Source: Rhodospirillaceae bacterium
Lineage (GTDB): Bacteria > Pseudomonadota > Alphaproteobacteria > Rhodospirillales > Rhodospirillaceae
Direction: 5' to 3'
Length of the DNA stretch: 37,487 nt
NCBI GenBank assembly: GCA_009773045.1
Contig: WOUV01000055.1
Coordinates: 1-37,487, forward strand
A model generated the notes under the pieces. The model was given only the letters and a program-made list of their open reading frames with translations. It had not been told where the DNA came from and ran no database searches. This document shows positions 19,691 through 29,451 of this stretch, one piece after another. The translations under genes and the position numbers were made by a program. The stretch's first letter is position 1; each line of letters opens with the position of its first letter.

Positions 19691-19709
19691 GGTCACGATC
19701 AAGGCTCAA
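19691..19709 (+). repeat. Copy B of the intergenic repeat core
   Basis: GGTCACGATCAAGGCTCAA, identical to 18001-18019. Lies about 28 nt upstream of the PCD start codon. Confidence 0.8.
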
Positions 19710-19737
19710 AGATGTACGATAAACCAGGGAGAAATCC

Positions 19738-20049
19738 ATGTCCGGGTTCTCATCATCAGGCAGGGTGCCGGATGCGGTTGTGCACAAGACGCTGGCCGAT
19801 CTCACGGGCTGGACAAAGGCAGACAATTGCGCGGCTCTGTGCAAGACATTTGTTTTCAACGATTTCAACCAGGCATTCGGGTTCATGACCCGCGTTGCCC
19901 TGGCGGCGGAGAAGATGAACCATCATCCGGAATGGTGCAATGTTTACAACCGGGTTGACGTTGTTCTGACCACCCATGATGCCGGAGGCATCACCGAACG
20001 TGACCTCCATATGGCCCAGACCATGAATGCCCTTGCCGCGGCGCCCTGA
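19738..20049 (+). CDS. phhB: 4a-hydroxytetrahydrobiopterin dehydratase (pterin-4a-carbinolamine dehydratase)
   Basis: [60 protein letters not shown] is the characteristic PCD core. Confidence 0.92.
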   Translation: MSGFSSSGRVPDAVVHKTLADLTGWTKADNCAALCKTFVFNDFNQAFGFMTRVALAAEKMNHHPEWCNVYNRVDVVLTTHDAGGITERDLHMAQTMNALAAAP

Positions 20050-20066
20050 TCTCCGGTGAGTGTCGA

Positions 20067-21125
20067 TCAGAACTGGTGTTCCTGGGGAGAACGTGCCCTG
20101 TGGGGTGTGACGGTCCCGCCGCTGACACCGGCCTCGGCGAAAGTGGCCATGCCGGTGTGGCAGGCGACCGCTCCCCGCAAAATTCCCAGCGCCAGCGCCG
20201 CGCCTGATGCCTCCCCAAGACGCAAGCCAAGGTCAAGGAGCGGGCGCTGGCCCAGCCGTTCGCACAAAACGCGGTGGGCCGGCTCGGCCGAAACATGGGC
20301 CACAACGCAGTGCTCCAGGGCGCCGGGGGTAAAAACCTCCAGCACGGCGGCGGCGGCAGTCGAGACATAACCGTCCAGCAGCACCGGCACCCGCTGCAAA
20401 CGGGCCGCAACGATCGCTCCGGCCATGGCCGCCAACTCCCGCCCCCCAAGACGGCGCAAGCCCTCCACCGCATCATGCAGGGCCGGACGGTGCAAGGCGA
20501 CGGCCTGCGCGACCCGTTTCGCCTTTTCCGCCCGCCGTTCCCCGTCCACGCCTGTTCCCGGGCCGGTCCAGGCCTCCGCCGTGCCGCCGAACAGACCATG
20601 ACACAAGGCCGCCGCTGCCGTCGTGTTGGCGATGCCCATTTCGCCCACGCACAGGACATCGCAGCCCGGAGGCACCGCCGCCATGCCGGCGGCAAGGGCG
20701 CTTGCGCATTCGTCCTCCTCCAGGGCGGGCGCGCAGGTGAAATCGGCGGTCGGACGGTCAAGGGCAAGGGGATGAACCGACAGCGCGGCGCCAAAGACCC
20801 GGCATATCTGGTTGATGGCGGCGCCGCCCGCTTCGAAATTGGCCACCATCTGCGCCGTGACCGCCGCTGGATAGGCCGACACGCCCCGTGCCGCGATTCC
20901 ATGGTTGCCGGCGAACACCACCACCGCCGGGTGGTCGAGGCGCGGCGGGTGATGCCCCTGCCAGGCGCACAACCACATCGTCAGCTCTTCCAGTCGGCCC
21001 AGGGCGCCGGGGGGTTTGGTCAAGGTTGGCTCACGCGCCATGGCCTTGGCCCGGGCCACGGAGTCAGGGCCGGGCAGGGTCTTGAGCAGGGTACGAAACG
21101 CATCCAGGGTGTGAAGGACGGGCAC
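20067..21125 (-). CDS. cobT: Nicotinate-nucleotide--dimethylbenzimidazole phosphoribosyltransferase
   Basis: TKPPGALGRLEELTMWLCAWQG, VFAGNHGIAARGVSAYP, CVGEMGIANTTAAAALCHGLFGG, GTGVDGE motifs. Confidence 0.95.
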   Translation of the reverse strand: MPVLHTLDAFRTLLKTLPGPDSVARAKAMAREPTLTKPPGALGRLEELTMWLCAWQGHHPPRLDHPAVVVFAGNHGIAARGVSAYPAAVTAQMVANFEAGGAAINQICRVFGAALSVHPLALDRPTADFTCAPALEEDECASALAAGMAAVPPGCDVLCVGEMGIANTTAAAALCHGLFGGTAEAWTGPGTGVDGERRAEKAKRVAQAVALHRPALHDAVEGLRRLGGRELAAMAGAIVAARLQRVPVLLDGYVSTAAAAVLEVFTPGALEHCVVAHVSAEPAHRVLCERLGQRPLLDLGLRLGEASGAALALGILRGAVACHTGMATFAEAGVSGGTVTPHRARSPQEHQF

Positions 21126-21171
21126 GATCGAATCTCCGGCGTGTGGTCAAAAAACGGGGCACGAAAGCAAT

Positions 21172-21210
21172 CCCTTTGAGCCTTGATCGTGACTGTCACG
21201 CTTCAAGGGC
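21172..21210 (-). repeat. Copy C of the intergenic hairpin repeat (inverted relative to A and B on the plus strand)
   Basis: CCCTTTGAGCCTTGATCGTGACTGTCACGCTTCAAGGG. TTGAGCCTTGATCGTGAC (21176-21193) is the reverse complement of the A/B core. Contains CGTGAC-T-GTCACG and near-complementary CCCTTTGAG/CTTCAAGGG arms. Confidence 0.75.
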
Positions 21211-21226
21211 CTGAACTCCAGGCTCT

Positions 21227-21906
21227 CTACGGCGCAGGGGCGGGAATCGACGGCGATGATTCGACCGGCCCCTGGGGAGGGGACAAACTTTTGACACGGA
21301 CCACGTGACAGTCCCCGCCGGTGGCTTTCAGACGGCTGCATAAATCCCGGGCTTCGGTGATTTCAACCGGACCTCCCATCACCCGGTACATGACCTTCTC
21401 CCCCATGGGAAAGGGGTGGATCACCGGATTCAAAGTCCCGAGCGTATCGGCATATAAGCGTTGCTGCCGTTTCCATTCCACTCCTCCGGCGGTTTCGCTT
21501 CCAACCGTTGCCACCTGCACCAGGGCGGCGTTGACAAGGGCTGGTTCATCGGCTGGTTCATCCGGCGCCGCGTCCTTTACGGGCGATGGCGGGGTGACAA
21601 GGCCGGCGTGTTCCAGAAATGTAACGGCGGCGGCGGCTTGCGCATGGCCCTGCGTGGCCGCCTTGTGGAACCAGTGGACCGCCAGGGTGAAATTCTGCTC
21701 CAATCCCACCATCGCCGTTACCGTAGAGCACCCCCAGCTCGTACTGGGCCGGTGGCGTCTCCTTTCTCGGCCAGGGAAAGAAGCGGGCTGCTTGTGGGGC
21801 TGTCTGCGGGGAGAAGAGGAGGGGTTTGCGGTTCGGCGCCGGCGGCTCTGGCGCCAGCAAGAAGGAGAAAAAGCACGAGCAGCACAGACAAGCGATGACG
21901 TTTCAT
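21227..21906 (-). pseudogene. Secreted Sel1-repeat/SPOR-like protein with two apparent frameshifts
   Basis: Signal peptide MKRHRLSVLLVLFLLLAGARAAGAEP..LLSLAEKGDA (frame of 21906), then PAQYELGVLYGNGDG (frame of 21860), then VGLEQNFTLAVHWFHKAATQGHAQAA..YRVMGGPVEITEARDLCSRLKATGGDCHVV (frame of 21712). Confidence 0.68.
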
Positions 21907-22001
21907 GACCGTTCCCAGTGACGACAGTCCTCCGACGAAGGCAAGGATATCATGAATCCTCTCCGTCGTTTTCCAGGAACCCGTGTTTTTTTGTTGCTCG
22001 G

Positions 22002-22532
22002 TTAGGAACGCGAATGCCTTCTGCCAACCATCCCCCCCGGGGCCGGTTGCCGCACCGGCTGTGGCGCCAAGGCACGGCCATCGGCCCCATACAGCAGGAA
22101 AGCCCGTTTCTGGAAGGCGGAAACCATCAGTTTGACCGCCTCGTTGAACAGGGCGCCCATGATTTTTTGCAGAACTTTCGAATGGACTTCAAAATCCACG
22201 TAGAAGTCGATCAGCGTTCCCCCGTCCTCCATACGCTCGAACACCCAATGGTTGTTCATGTACCGGAAGGGTCCTTCGGCATAGGCCACGTTGATCTTGT
22301 CTGGACGATACAACTCGACTCGCGAGGTGAATTTTTCCCGCACCATCTTGAAGCCGATCATCAGATCCGCAACGATCACATGTTCTTCCCGCTTGCGGAT
22401 GCGGGCTGCCGTGCACCACGGCAGAAACTCCGGGTATTTCTCGATGTCCACCACCATGTCGAACAGTTGTTCCGGGGTATAAGGCATGGGCCGTTTTTCG
22501 GCGTGTGTGGGCATGGCGTCACATGGCTTCAT
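22002..22532 (-). CDS. ratA: RatA/COQ10-type START-domain protein
   Basis: [28 protein letters not shown]...[58 protein letters not shown]; next to lipA. Confidence 0.9.
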   Translation of the reverse strand: MKPCDAMPTHAEKRPMPYTPEQLFDMVVDIEKYPEFLPWCTAARIRKREEHVIVADLMIGFKMVREKFTSRVELYRPDKINVAYAEGPFRYMNNHWVFERMEDGGTLIDFYVDFEVHSKVLQKIMGALFNEAVKLMVSAFQKRAFLLYGADGRALAPQPVRQPAPGGMVGRRHSRS

Positions 22533-23443
22533 GCCGTCGCAGCGCGGGCGGCGCGCAGGGCGGCGAAATCCCGGTCGGCATGATAGGACGAACGGGTCAA
22601 CGGCGAGGCGGCCACCATCAGGAAGCCTTTGGCACGCGCCAGAGCGGCGTATTCGGTGAATTCTGCGGGTGTCACGTATCGATCCACGGCGGCATGTTTT
22701 TGTGATGGCTGAAGATACTGTCCGATCGTCAGAAAGTCTACACCCGCGGCACGCAGATCGTCCATGACCTGGGCGATCTCTCCCCGGCTTTCCCCCAGGC
22801 CGACCATCAGACCGGATTTTGTGAACAGATCCGGGTTGACGGTTTTGGCGCGATCCAAAAGACGCAGGCTGAGATAATACCGCGCTCCTGGACGGATGGA
22901 GGAATACAGGCGTGGGACCGTTTCCAGATTGTGGTTGAACACATCGGGACGGCTCTGCATCACGGCCAGACCGCCCCCAACCCTGTCGCGGAAGTCCGGC
23001 GTCAGAACCTCGATGGTGGTGGTGGAAGCGGCGGCGCGCACGGCATCGAGCACCATGACGAACTGGCTTGCCCCCCCATCCTCAAGATCGTCGCGGTCAA
23101 CGGAAGTCACCACCACGTGCTGGAGACGCAAACGCTGCACGGCCTCGGCCACCGCGGCGGGTTCATGGGGATCAACGGCGCCGGGCCGGCCGGTGCGGAC
23201 GTTGCAAAAGGCGCATGCGCGCGTGCACGTGTCCCCCAGAATCATGAAAACGGCGTGGCGTTGCCGCCAGCACTCGCCAATGTTGGGACAAGCGGCCGCC
23301 TCGCACACGGTGTGGAGATGCTTTTCGCGCATCATTCCCCGCACTTCGGCCACGACGCGGGAGGTGGGGGCTTTGACCCGAATCCAGGCCGGCTTTTGCA
23401 GCACGGGCGTATCGGGACGGCTCGGGTTGACTGTGTCACTCAT
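22529..23443 (-). CDS. lipA: Lipoyl synthase
   Basis: [13 protein letters not shown] and [17 protein letters not shown] (radical SAM CxxxCxxC), [24 protein letters not shown]. Confidence 0.97.
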   Translation of the reverse strand: MSDTVNPSRPDTPVLQKPAWIRVKAPTSRVVAEVRGMMREKHLHTVCEAAACPNIGECWRQRHAVFMILGDTCTRACAFCNVRTGRPGAVDPHEPAAVAEAVQRLRLQHVVVTSVDRDDLEDGGASQFVMVLDAVRAAASTTTIEVLTPDFRDRVGGGLAVMQSRPDVFNHNLETVPRLYSSIRPGARYYLSLRLLDRAKTVNPDLFTKSGLMVGLGESRGEIAQVMDDLRAAGVDFLTIGQYLQPSQKHAAVDRYVTPAEFTEYAALARAKGFLMVAASPLTRSSYHADRDFAALRAARAATA

Positions 23444-23475
23444 GGGACAAGAGATGCGCCGAAAGCCGCCGGGGT

Positions 23476-24603
23476 TCAAGGTGGAAAAACATTTCCCGTC
23501 GCTTGAACCGTCCTCCATTCTTCCCGCACGGTTTCATCCGACTCGGCGGGAAGATGGCACGCGCGCAGGGCCGCGAACGGCGCGGGATCCAGCAGACGCG
23601 CAACGGCCCACACCGCCGCCCCCCGTACCAGGGCAGAAGAATCCTCGAGCCGCGCACGGACACACGGCATCAAATCCGGCAGGCCGCTGTTGCCGATGGC
23701 CATCAGCACGTTGCGCACCAGGCGGTCCCGGCCGATGCGGCGCACGGGCGATCCCCGGAAACGTTCGGCAAAGCCCGCACCGTCCAGGGCGGCCAGATCG
23801 GCAAGGGCTGGAGCGATCCGGTCGGGGTGCGGCTGGAACGCGGCTTCACGGGTTGGTGCGGCAAAGCGATTCCACGGACACACGGCAAGGCAGTCATCGC
23901 ATCCGTAAATGCGGTTGCCCAGCATGGGCCGCAAGGCCCTGGGCACCGGTCCCTTGTGTTCGATGGTAAGATAGGAAATGCAGAGGCGGGCATCGATGTG
24001 CCCCTCCGCCGTCAGGGCGCCGGTCGGACACGCGGCGACGCAGCGGTGGCAGGAGCCACAGTGCGCCGGGTGCGGCGGATCGGGGGGCAGGACGAGGGAG
24101 GTCAGAATCTCCCCCAGAAACAGCCACGCGCCAAAGCGGCGCGAAACCAGATTGGTATGACGGCCCTGCCAGCCCACTCCCGCCATCTGGGCCAGCGGCT
24201 TTTCCAGAAGAGGCGCGGTATCGACAAACACCTTGAACTCTGCGGCAAAAGTGCCACGCATCCACTCCCCAAGTTCCTTCAGCCGGGACTGGAACACGTC
24301 ATGGTAGTCTTTGTGCTGGGCATAAACGCTGATGGCGCCGCACCACGGTTCATTTCGGGCGGCACGGGGGGGAGCATAGCTCAGACCAAGGGCAATGACG
24401 CTTGCCGCCTCTGGCCATAGCTTACGCGGATCGTCGCGACGCTCCGCCGCCATCCAGGCCATGGTCCCGTGGCGTCCTTCGGCCAGAAAGGTCGCAAGGG
24501 CGCCGCGGGCGGAAGAGGGGATCTCGGCGCGGGCAAATCCCACCGCATCAAACCCAAGGGCGTATGCCTTTGTGCGGAGTGGCTCGCGGATCGTGACGGT
24601 CAT
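23476..24603 (-). CDS. queG: Epoxyqueuosine reductase
   Basis: [63 protein letters not shown]-terminal HEAT-like segment. Confidence 0.94.
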   Translation of the reverse strand: MTVTIREPLRTKAYALGFDAVGFARAEIPSSARGALATFLAEGRHGTMAWMAAERRDDPRKLWPEAASVIALGLSYAPPRAARNEPWCGAISVYAQHKDYHDVFQSRLKELGEWMRGTFAAEFKVFVDTAPLLEKPLAQMAGVGWQGRHTNLVSRRFGAWLFLGEILTSLVLPPDPPHPAHCGSCHRCVAACPTGALTAEGHIDARLCISYLTIEHKGPVPRALRPMLGNRIYGCDDCLAVCPWNRFAAPTREAAFQPHPDRIAPALADLAALDGAGFAERFRGSPVRRIGRDRLVRNVLMAIGNSGLPDLMPCVRARLEDSSALVRGAAVWAVARLLDPAPFAALRACHLPAESDETVREEWRTVQATGNVFPP

Positions 24604-24615
24604 GCCGACCGATGT

Positions 24616-25032
24616 TCATGCATACGTCACACCCCATGCACCCATCCGGTACAGAAAATCATCCGGCAGGGCATCAACCGGGTCAAGGCCAAAATCGTCC
24701 GGCACCACCGGCAAACCGGCCGCCTGCCACGCCTTCAGGCCGCCGCTCAGATTGTACACCACCCCTTCGCCCCGCTGGACCAGGACACGGGCAATGGCCT
24801 CCGAACGTTTGCCGATGCCACACACGACAACGAGGCGCCGGCCGGCTTTCCGCGGAAAGCCGGCCGCTTCAAATTCCGACATGGGGGACAACACGGCACC
24901 GGGAATGTGCGCCTCGGCCCATTCGTCGTCCTCCCGCACATCGACGAGGATCGCCTCTCCCCCCCGATGCCAGGCGAAGGCCACCACCGGATCGATTTCG
25001 ATCACACCTGTGTCGAGGATCATGTGTTTCAT
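24616..25032 (-). CDS. Rhodanese-like domain protein
   Basis: LVDVREDDEWAEAHIPGAVLSPMSEFE...VVVCGIGKRSEAIARVLVQRGEGVVYNLSGGLKAWQAAGLPV. The active loop reads CGIGKRS. Confidence 0.88.
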   Translation of the reverse strand: MKHMILDTGVIEIDPVVAFAWHRGGEAILVDVREDDEWAEAHIPGAVLSPMSEFEAAGFPRKAGRRLVVVCGIGKRSEAIARVLVQRGEGVVYNLSGGLKAWQAAGLPVVPDDFGLDPVDALPDDFLYRMGAWGVTYA

Positions 25033-25259
25033 CTCCTGCCGCGACAGGGCGCGCTTGTCCCCGTGTCATGGAGGTATTTAAACATATTCACCGATGAAAT
25101 CAAGGAAAATTTCTAGAAGTATCTTTCTGCGCCGTATTTTTTTCATAAACACATATTGTATATGTATAACTGGGGGGACCAAAAAAACATCGTCATGCGC
25201 TTGACGCGGGCGGTAAAGAATCATACCTCCTCCAACGTAACCGAAAAGCGGCAGGTTCA

Positions 25260-25781
25260 ATGGCGAAAGTGCCCATTCTTGAAATTCCGGACCCGCGCCT
25301 CAGACAAAAGGCCCTCCCTGTGGAAAGGGTTGATGCCGGAATCGCGCGGTTGATGGAAGACATGCTGGAAACGATGTATGCGGCGCCCGGCGTGGGCTTG
25401 GCGGCGCCGCAGGTTGGCGTCCTATCTCGCGTGCTGGTGGTTGACGTGGCCGCCGGAGACGACTCAAGCCCCGCTCCTTTGCGCATGGCCAATCCTGAAA
25501 TTCTTTGGGCGTCAACCGAACGCACTTCTTACAAGGAAGGGTGTCTGTCACTGCCCGAACAGTATGCCGAAGTCACCCGGCCTTGCCAGGTTCGGGTGCG
25601 TTATCTGGACCAGCGCAACGCGGTTCGCGTGCTCGAGGCGGATGGTTTACTTGCAACCGTCCTCCAACATGAAATTGATCATCTGGAAGGGGTATTGTTC
25701 GTGGACCATGTGTCAAAGCTGAAACGGGATATGATCTTGCGTCGGCTGCAAAAGACGCGCCGTGTCCGCGAGAGCGCTTGA
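25260..25781 (+). CDS. def: Peptide deformylase
   Basis: GVGLAAPQVGVL, EGCLSLPEQYAEV and HEIDHLEGVLFVDH motifs. Confidence 0.96.
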   Translation: MAKVPILEIPDPRLRQKALPVERVDAGIARLMEDMLETMYAAPGVGLAAPQVGVLSRVLVVDVAAGDDSSPAPLRMANPEILWASTERTSYKEGCLSLPEQYAEVTRPCQVRVRYLDQRNAVRVLEADGLLATVLQHEIDHLEGVLFVDHVSKLKRDMILRRLQKTRRVRESA

Positions 25782-25812
25782 ACGTGAAGGAACTTGAAAG
25801 GGAGGGGACGAC

Positions 25813-26035
25813 ATGACCAAAACATATCGCGTGGCCGGCATGACCTGCGGCGGCTGCGCCCGTTCGGTGGAAACCGCCATCCGCGCCGCCGGTCCCCGCG
25901 GCCCGGGTGACGGTTGATCTCGCGGGGGGGCGGGTTGCGGTTGACGTTGACACTGTGCTGGGGGATACGCCACGGGATACGGTGGTCGAAAAAGCCGTGA
26001 CCGACGCCGGCTTTACCTACGGTGGGCCGATCTGA
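25813..26035 (+). pseudogene. Heavy-metal-associated (CopZ-like) domain protein with an apparent frameshift
   Basis: MTKTYRVAGMTCGGCARSVETAIRAAGPR in one frame, then ARVTVDLAGGRVAVDVDTVLGDTPRDTVVEKAVTDAGFTYGGPI* in another. The frame changes near 25893-25905. GMTCGGC metal site. Confidence 0.7.
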
Positions 26036-26055
26036 TCACGTCTGATCACGGGAGG

Positions 26056-26080
26056 GTGGAGGAGGCGGCGCCTCCTCCAC
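26056..26080. repeat. Perfect GC-rich palindrome between convergent copZ-like and eno genes
   Basis: GTGGAGGAGGCG-G-CGCCTCCTCCAC, 12-bp arms with a 1-nt centre. Confidence 0.88.
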
Positions 26081-26102
26081 GGAGGGTGTCCCGGGTGTTT
26101 CC

Positions 26103-27458
<1,356 letters not shown>

Positions 27459-27468
27459 TTATTCTTTT

Positions 27469-28359
27469 TCAGCCCTGGGCAGAAGGATCTGTCCCTTCGC
27501 TTGCTGGCCCGACAGACGGCTCCTTGACCAGCCTGTCAAACGCGACCAGCATTTGTAACACCCGAGGCATCCGGCGCAAGGGAATCATGACAGGACCGTC
27601 GGAAGGCGCCTGATCCGGATCGGGATGGGTTTCGATAAACACCGCCGCCACCCCCACCGCCACGGCCGCCCGGGCAAGGTGAAAGGCAAATTCGCGCTGT
27701 CCTCCCGATGCCGCGCCCAGCCCGCCCGGCTGCTGCACGGAATGAGTCGCATCGAACACCACGGGGCACCCCGTGCGCGCCATGATGGGCAGCGATCGCA
27801 TGTCGGCCACCAAGGTATTGTATCCAAAAGAGGCGCCCCGTTCGGTCAGCAGCACCGCCCCGTTGCCGGTCGAGTCCAGTTTCTCCACCACATTGACCAT
27901 GTCCCACGGCGCCAGGAACTGGCCTTTCTTGACGTTGACGGCCCGCCCGGTCTGTGCCGCCGCCAGCAGAAGGTCGGTCTGCCGGCACAGGAAGGCCGGA
28001 ATTTGCAATACATCGGCCACTTCCGCCACCGGGGCGCACTGGCTGGTTTCGTGCACATCGGTCAGCACGGGGCAGCCAACGGTTTCGGCCACCTCGGCCA
28101 GAATCGGCAAGGCCACCTTGAGCCCAAGGCCCCGGCGGCCGGTGATGGCGGTACGGTTGGCCTTGTCGAAGGAAGCCTTGAACACGAACGCTATTCCGAC
28201 TCGCGCGCACAGTTCGCGCAAGGCCAAAGCGATTTCGATTCCTTGCGCACGGCTTTCCATCTGGCACGGCCCCCCGATCAGCGTCAGGGGCAGATCATTC
28301 CCCACAACGACGGGCGCCGTGCGGCAGGGACCTAAGGTGACATGGCGCGGGGGAATCAT
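27469..28359 (-). CDS. kdsA: 3-deoxy-8-phosphooctulonate synthase
   Basis: [105 protein letters not shown]. Confidence 0.97.
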   Translation of the reverse strand: MIPPRHVTLGPCRTAPVVVGNDLPLTLIGGPCQMESRAQGIEIALALRELCARVGIAFVFKASFDKANRTAITGRRGLGLKVALPILAEVAETVGCPVLTDVHETSQCAPVAEVADVLQIPAFLCRQTDLLLAAAQTGRAVNVKKGQFLAPWDMVNVVEKLDSTGNGAVLLTERGASFGYNTLVADMRSLPIMARTGCPVVFDATHSVQQPGGLGAASGGQREFAFHLARAAVAVGVAAVFIETHPDPDQAPSDGPVMIPLRRMPRVLQMLVAFDRLVKEPSVGPASEGTDPSAQG

Positions 28360-28477
28360 GGATGCGACGGACCTGTAAGCGGAAGCGCGGACGGGCAGAG
28401 CATAGATCCCTCCGCGGGGAAGGGCAAGCCCCCGGGCATGCCCTTGTTTGTTCTCTCCAGGCACCGGGCGGGCCCTT

Positions 28478-28532
28478 GGCTTGGCGGACGCTGGCGCGTC
28501 CCTGGGGCTTGGCGACGCTGGCGCTCCCCCCT
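28478..28532. repeat. Two-unit tandem repeat of about 28 bp upstream of kdsA
   Basis: GGCTTGGCGGACGCTGGCGCGTCCCTGG followed by GGCTTGGCGACGCTGGCGCTCCCCCCTG. Confidence 0.75.
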
Positions 28533-28609
28533 GGGGGCCTCAGGGACCCCTTTCCCCTCCACAGACACAAGGAGTCTTTCCCTTCACCCGATTACCTTGA
28601 AGAAGCCCC

Positions 28610-28639
28610 AGGGCAATCGCATTTGGATGCGATTGCCCT
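28610..28639. repeat. Perfect 13-bp-stem hairpin with TTGG loop (on +)
   Basis: AGGGCAATCGCAT-TTGG-ATGCGATTGCCCT. Confidence 0.9.
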
Positions 28640-28838
28640 CGTTGCATTGCCCTTTGCGTCCTTTTTCTTGAACGTCAGGCGTCCACGGCCCTTGGCTGAG
28701 CACAACGATGCTTTGCGAGATTTCATCACTGCCGAAGGCACTGGCCATCTCGAACGGTCCGGTTTTGGGGATGTGTTTCGCCGTTACCGCCGTCTCTTTT
28801 TTTTCACACGATATCAACGGCCACAGTCTGAATGAGGA

Positions 28839-29164
28839 TCAGCCCATGTCGGCCATGTTCGACGTATCGTTTGCGGCCACGGTGGTACAGCCGTTTTTCT
28901 GACAATACAGGCCATACAGTGTTTCGATGATGGCGCTTGCCTCGTTGCCGGCCAGGGAATAATAAATGGTCTGCGCCGCGGGTGTTGGGACAGGGCAGAC
29001 TGGCTCAACCCGATGAGTCGTTCCAACTCACCCACAGAACGTTCCTCATGCAACAATTGACAAAGAATCAACAAACGGTGTTCATTACTCATTGCTTTCA
29101 ACAGAGCGCTGGCACGGCGAGCACTCTGTTGCAACTTTTCCAACTCCATAATAGCGTTTTCCAT
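28839..29164 (-). pseudogene. ArsR-family regulator resembling BigR/YgaV, interrupted by an internal deletion/frameshift
   Basis: MENAIMELEKLQQSARRASALLKAMSNEHRLLILCQLLHEERSVGELERLIGLSQSALSQH, then a different frame TRGAQTIYYSLAGNEASAIIETLYGLYCQKNGCTTVAANDTSNMADMG*. The part of the wHTH between LSQH and TR is missing; junction near 28975-28990. Confidence 0.78.
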
Positions 29165-29451
29165 GATAAACCCATCTCGTCACTTTTTACACCATTAACG
29201 TTTGATATTGCAACAATTACAAGGTTCTCCCACACAGAAATTGCAAACGTGCTCTTTCCTCCCGCACGTTTCCCCCATGGCCTTATGAGTTCTTTTGCGT
29301 GAGCAGTACACGCTTTTTAATGTTCCTGGGATTCTCAAGATCCTACGGACGGATCCTGCTTTTCTCACAATGACTGGGAACGCTATGACCTTGCTCATAC
29401 ATCGGTGCGCGGACCCGACTTTCGGGGTTCGTCATTTGTTTTTCAGAACAA

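Noticed and set aside
26031-26050. Direct duplication TCTGATCACG TCTGATCACG
   Set aside because: Only two 10-bp units overlapping the copZ-like stop codon; likely incidental.
29195-29398. Cys-rich 67-aa minus ORF (HVCNFCVGEPCNCCNIKR)
   Set aside because: Sits in AT-rich intergenic DNA, no RBS or family recognised; Cys clustering alone is not enough.
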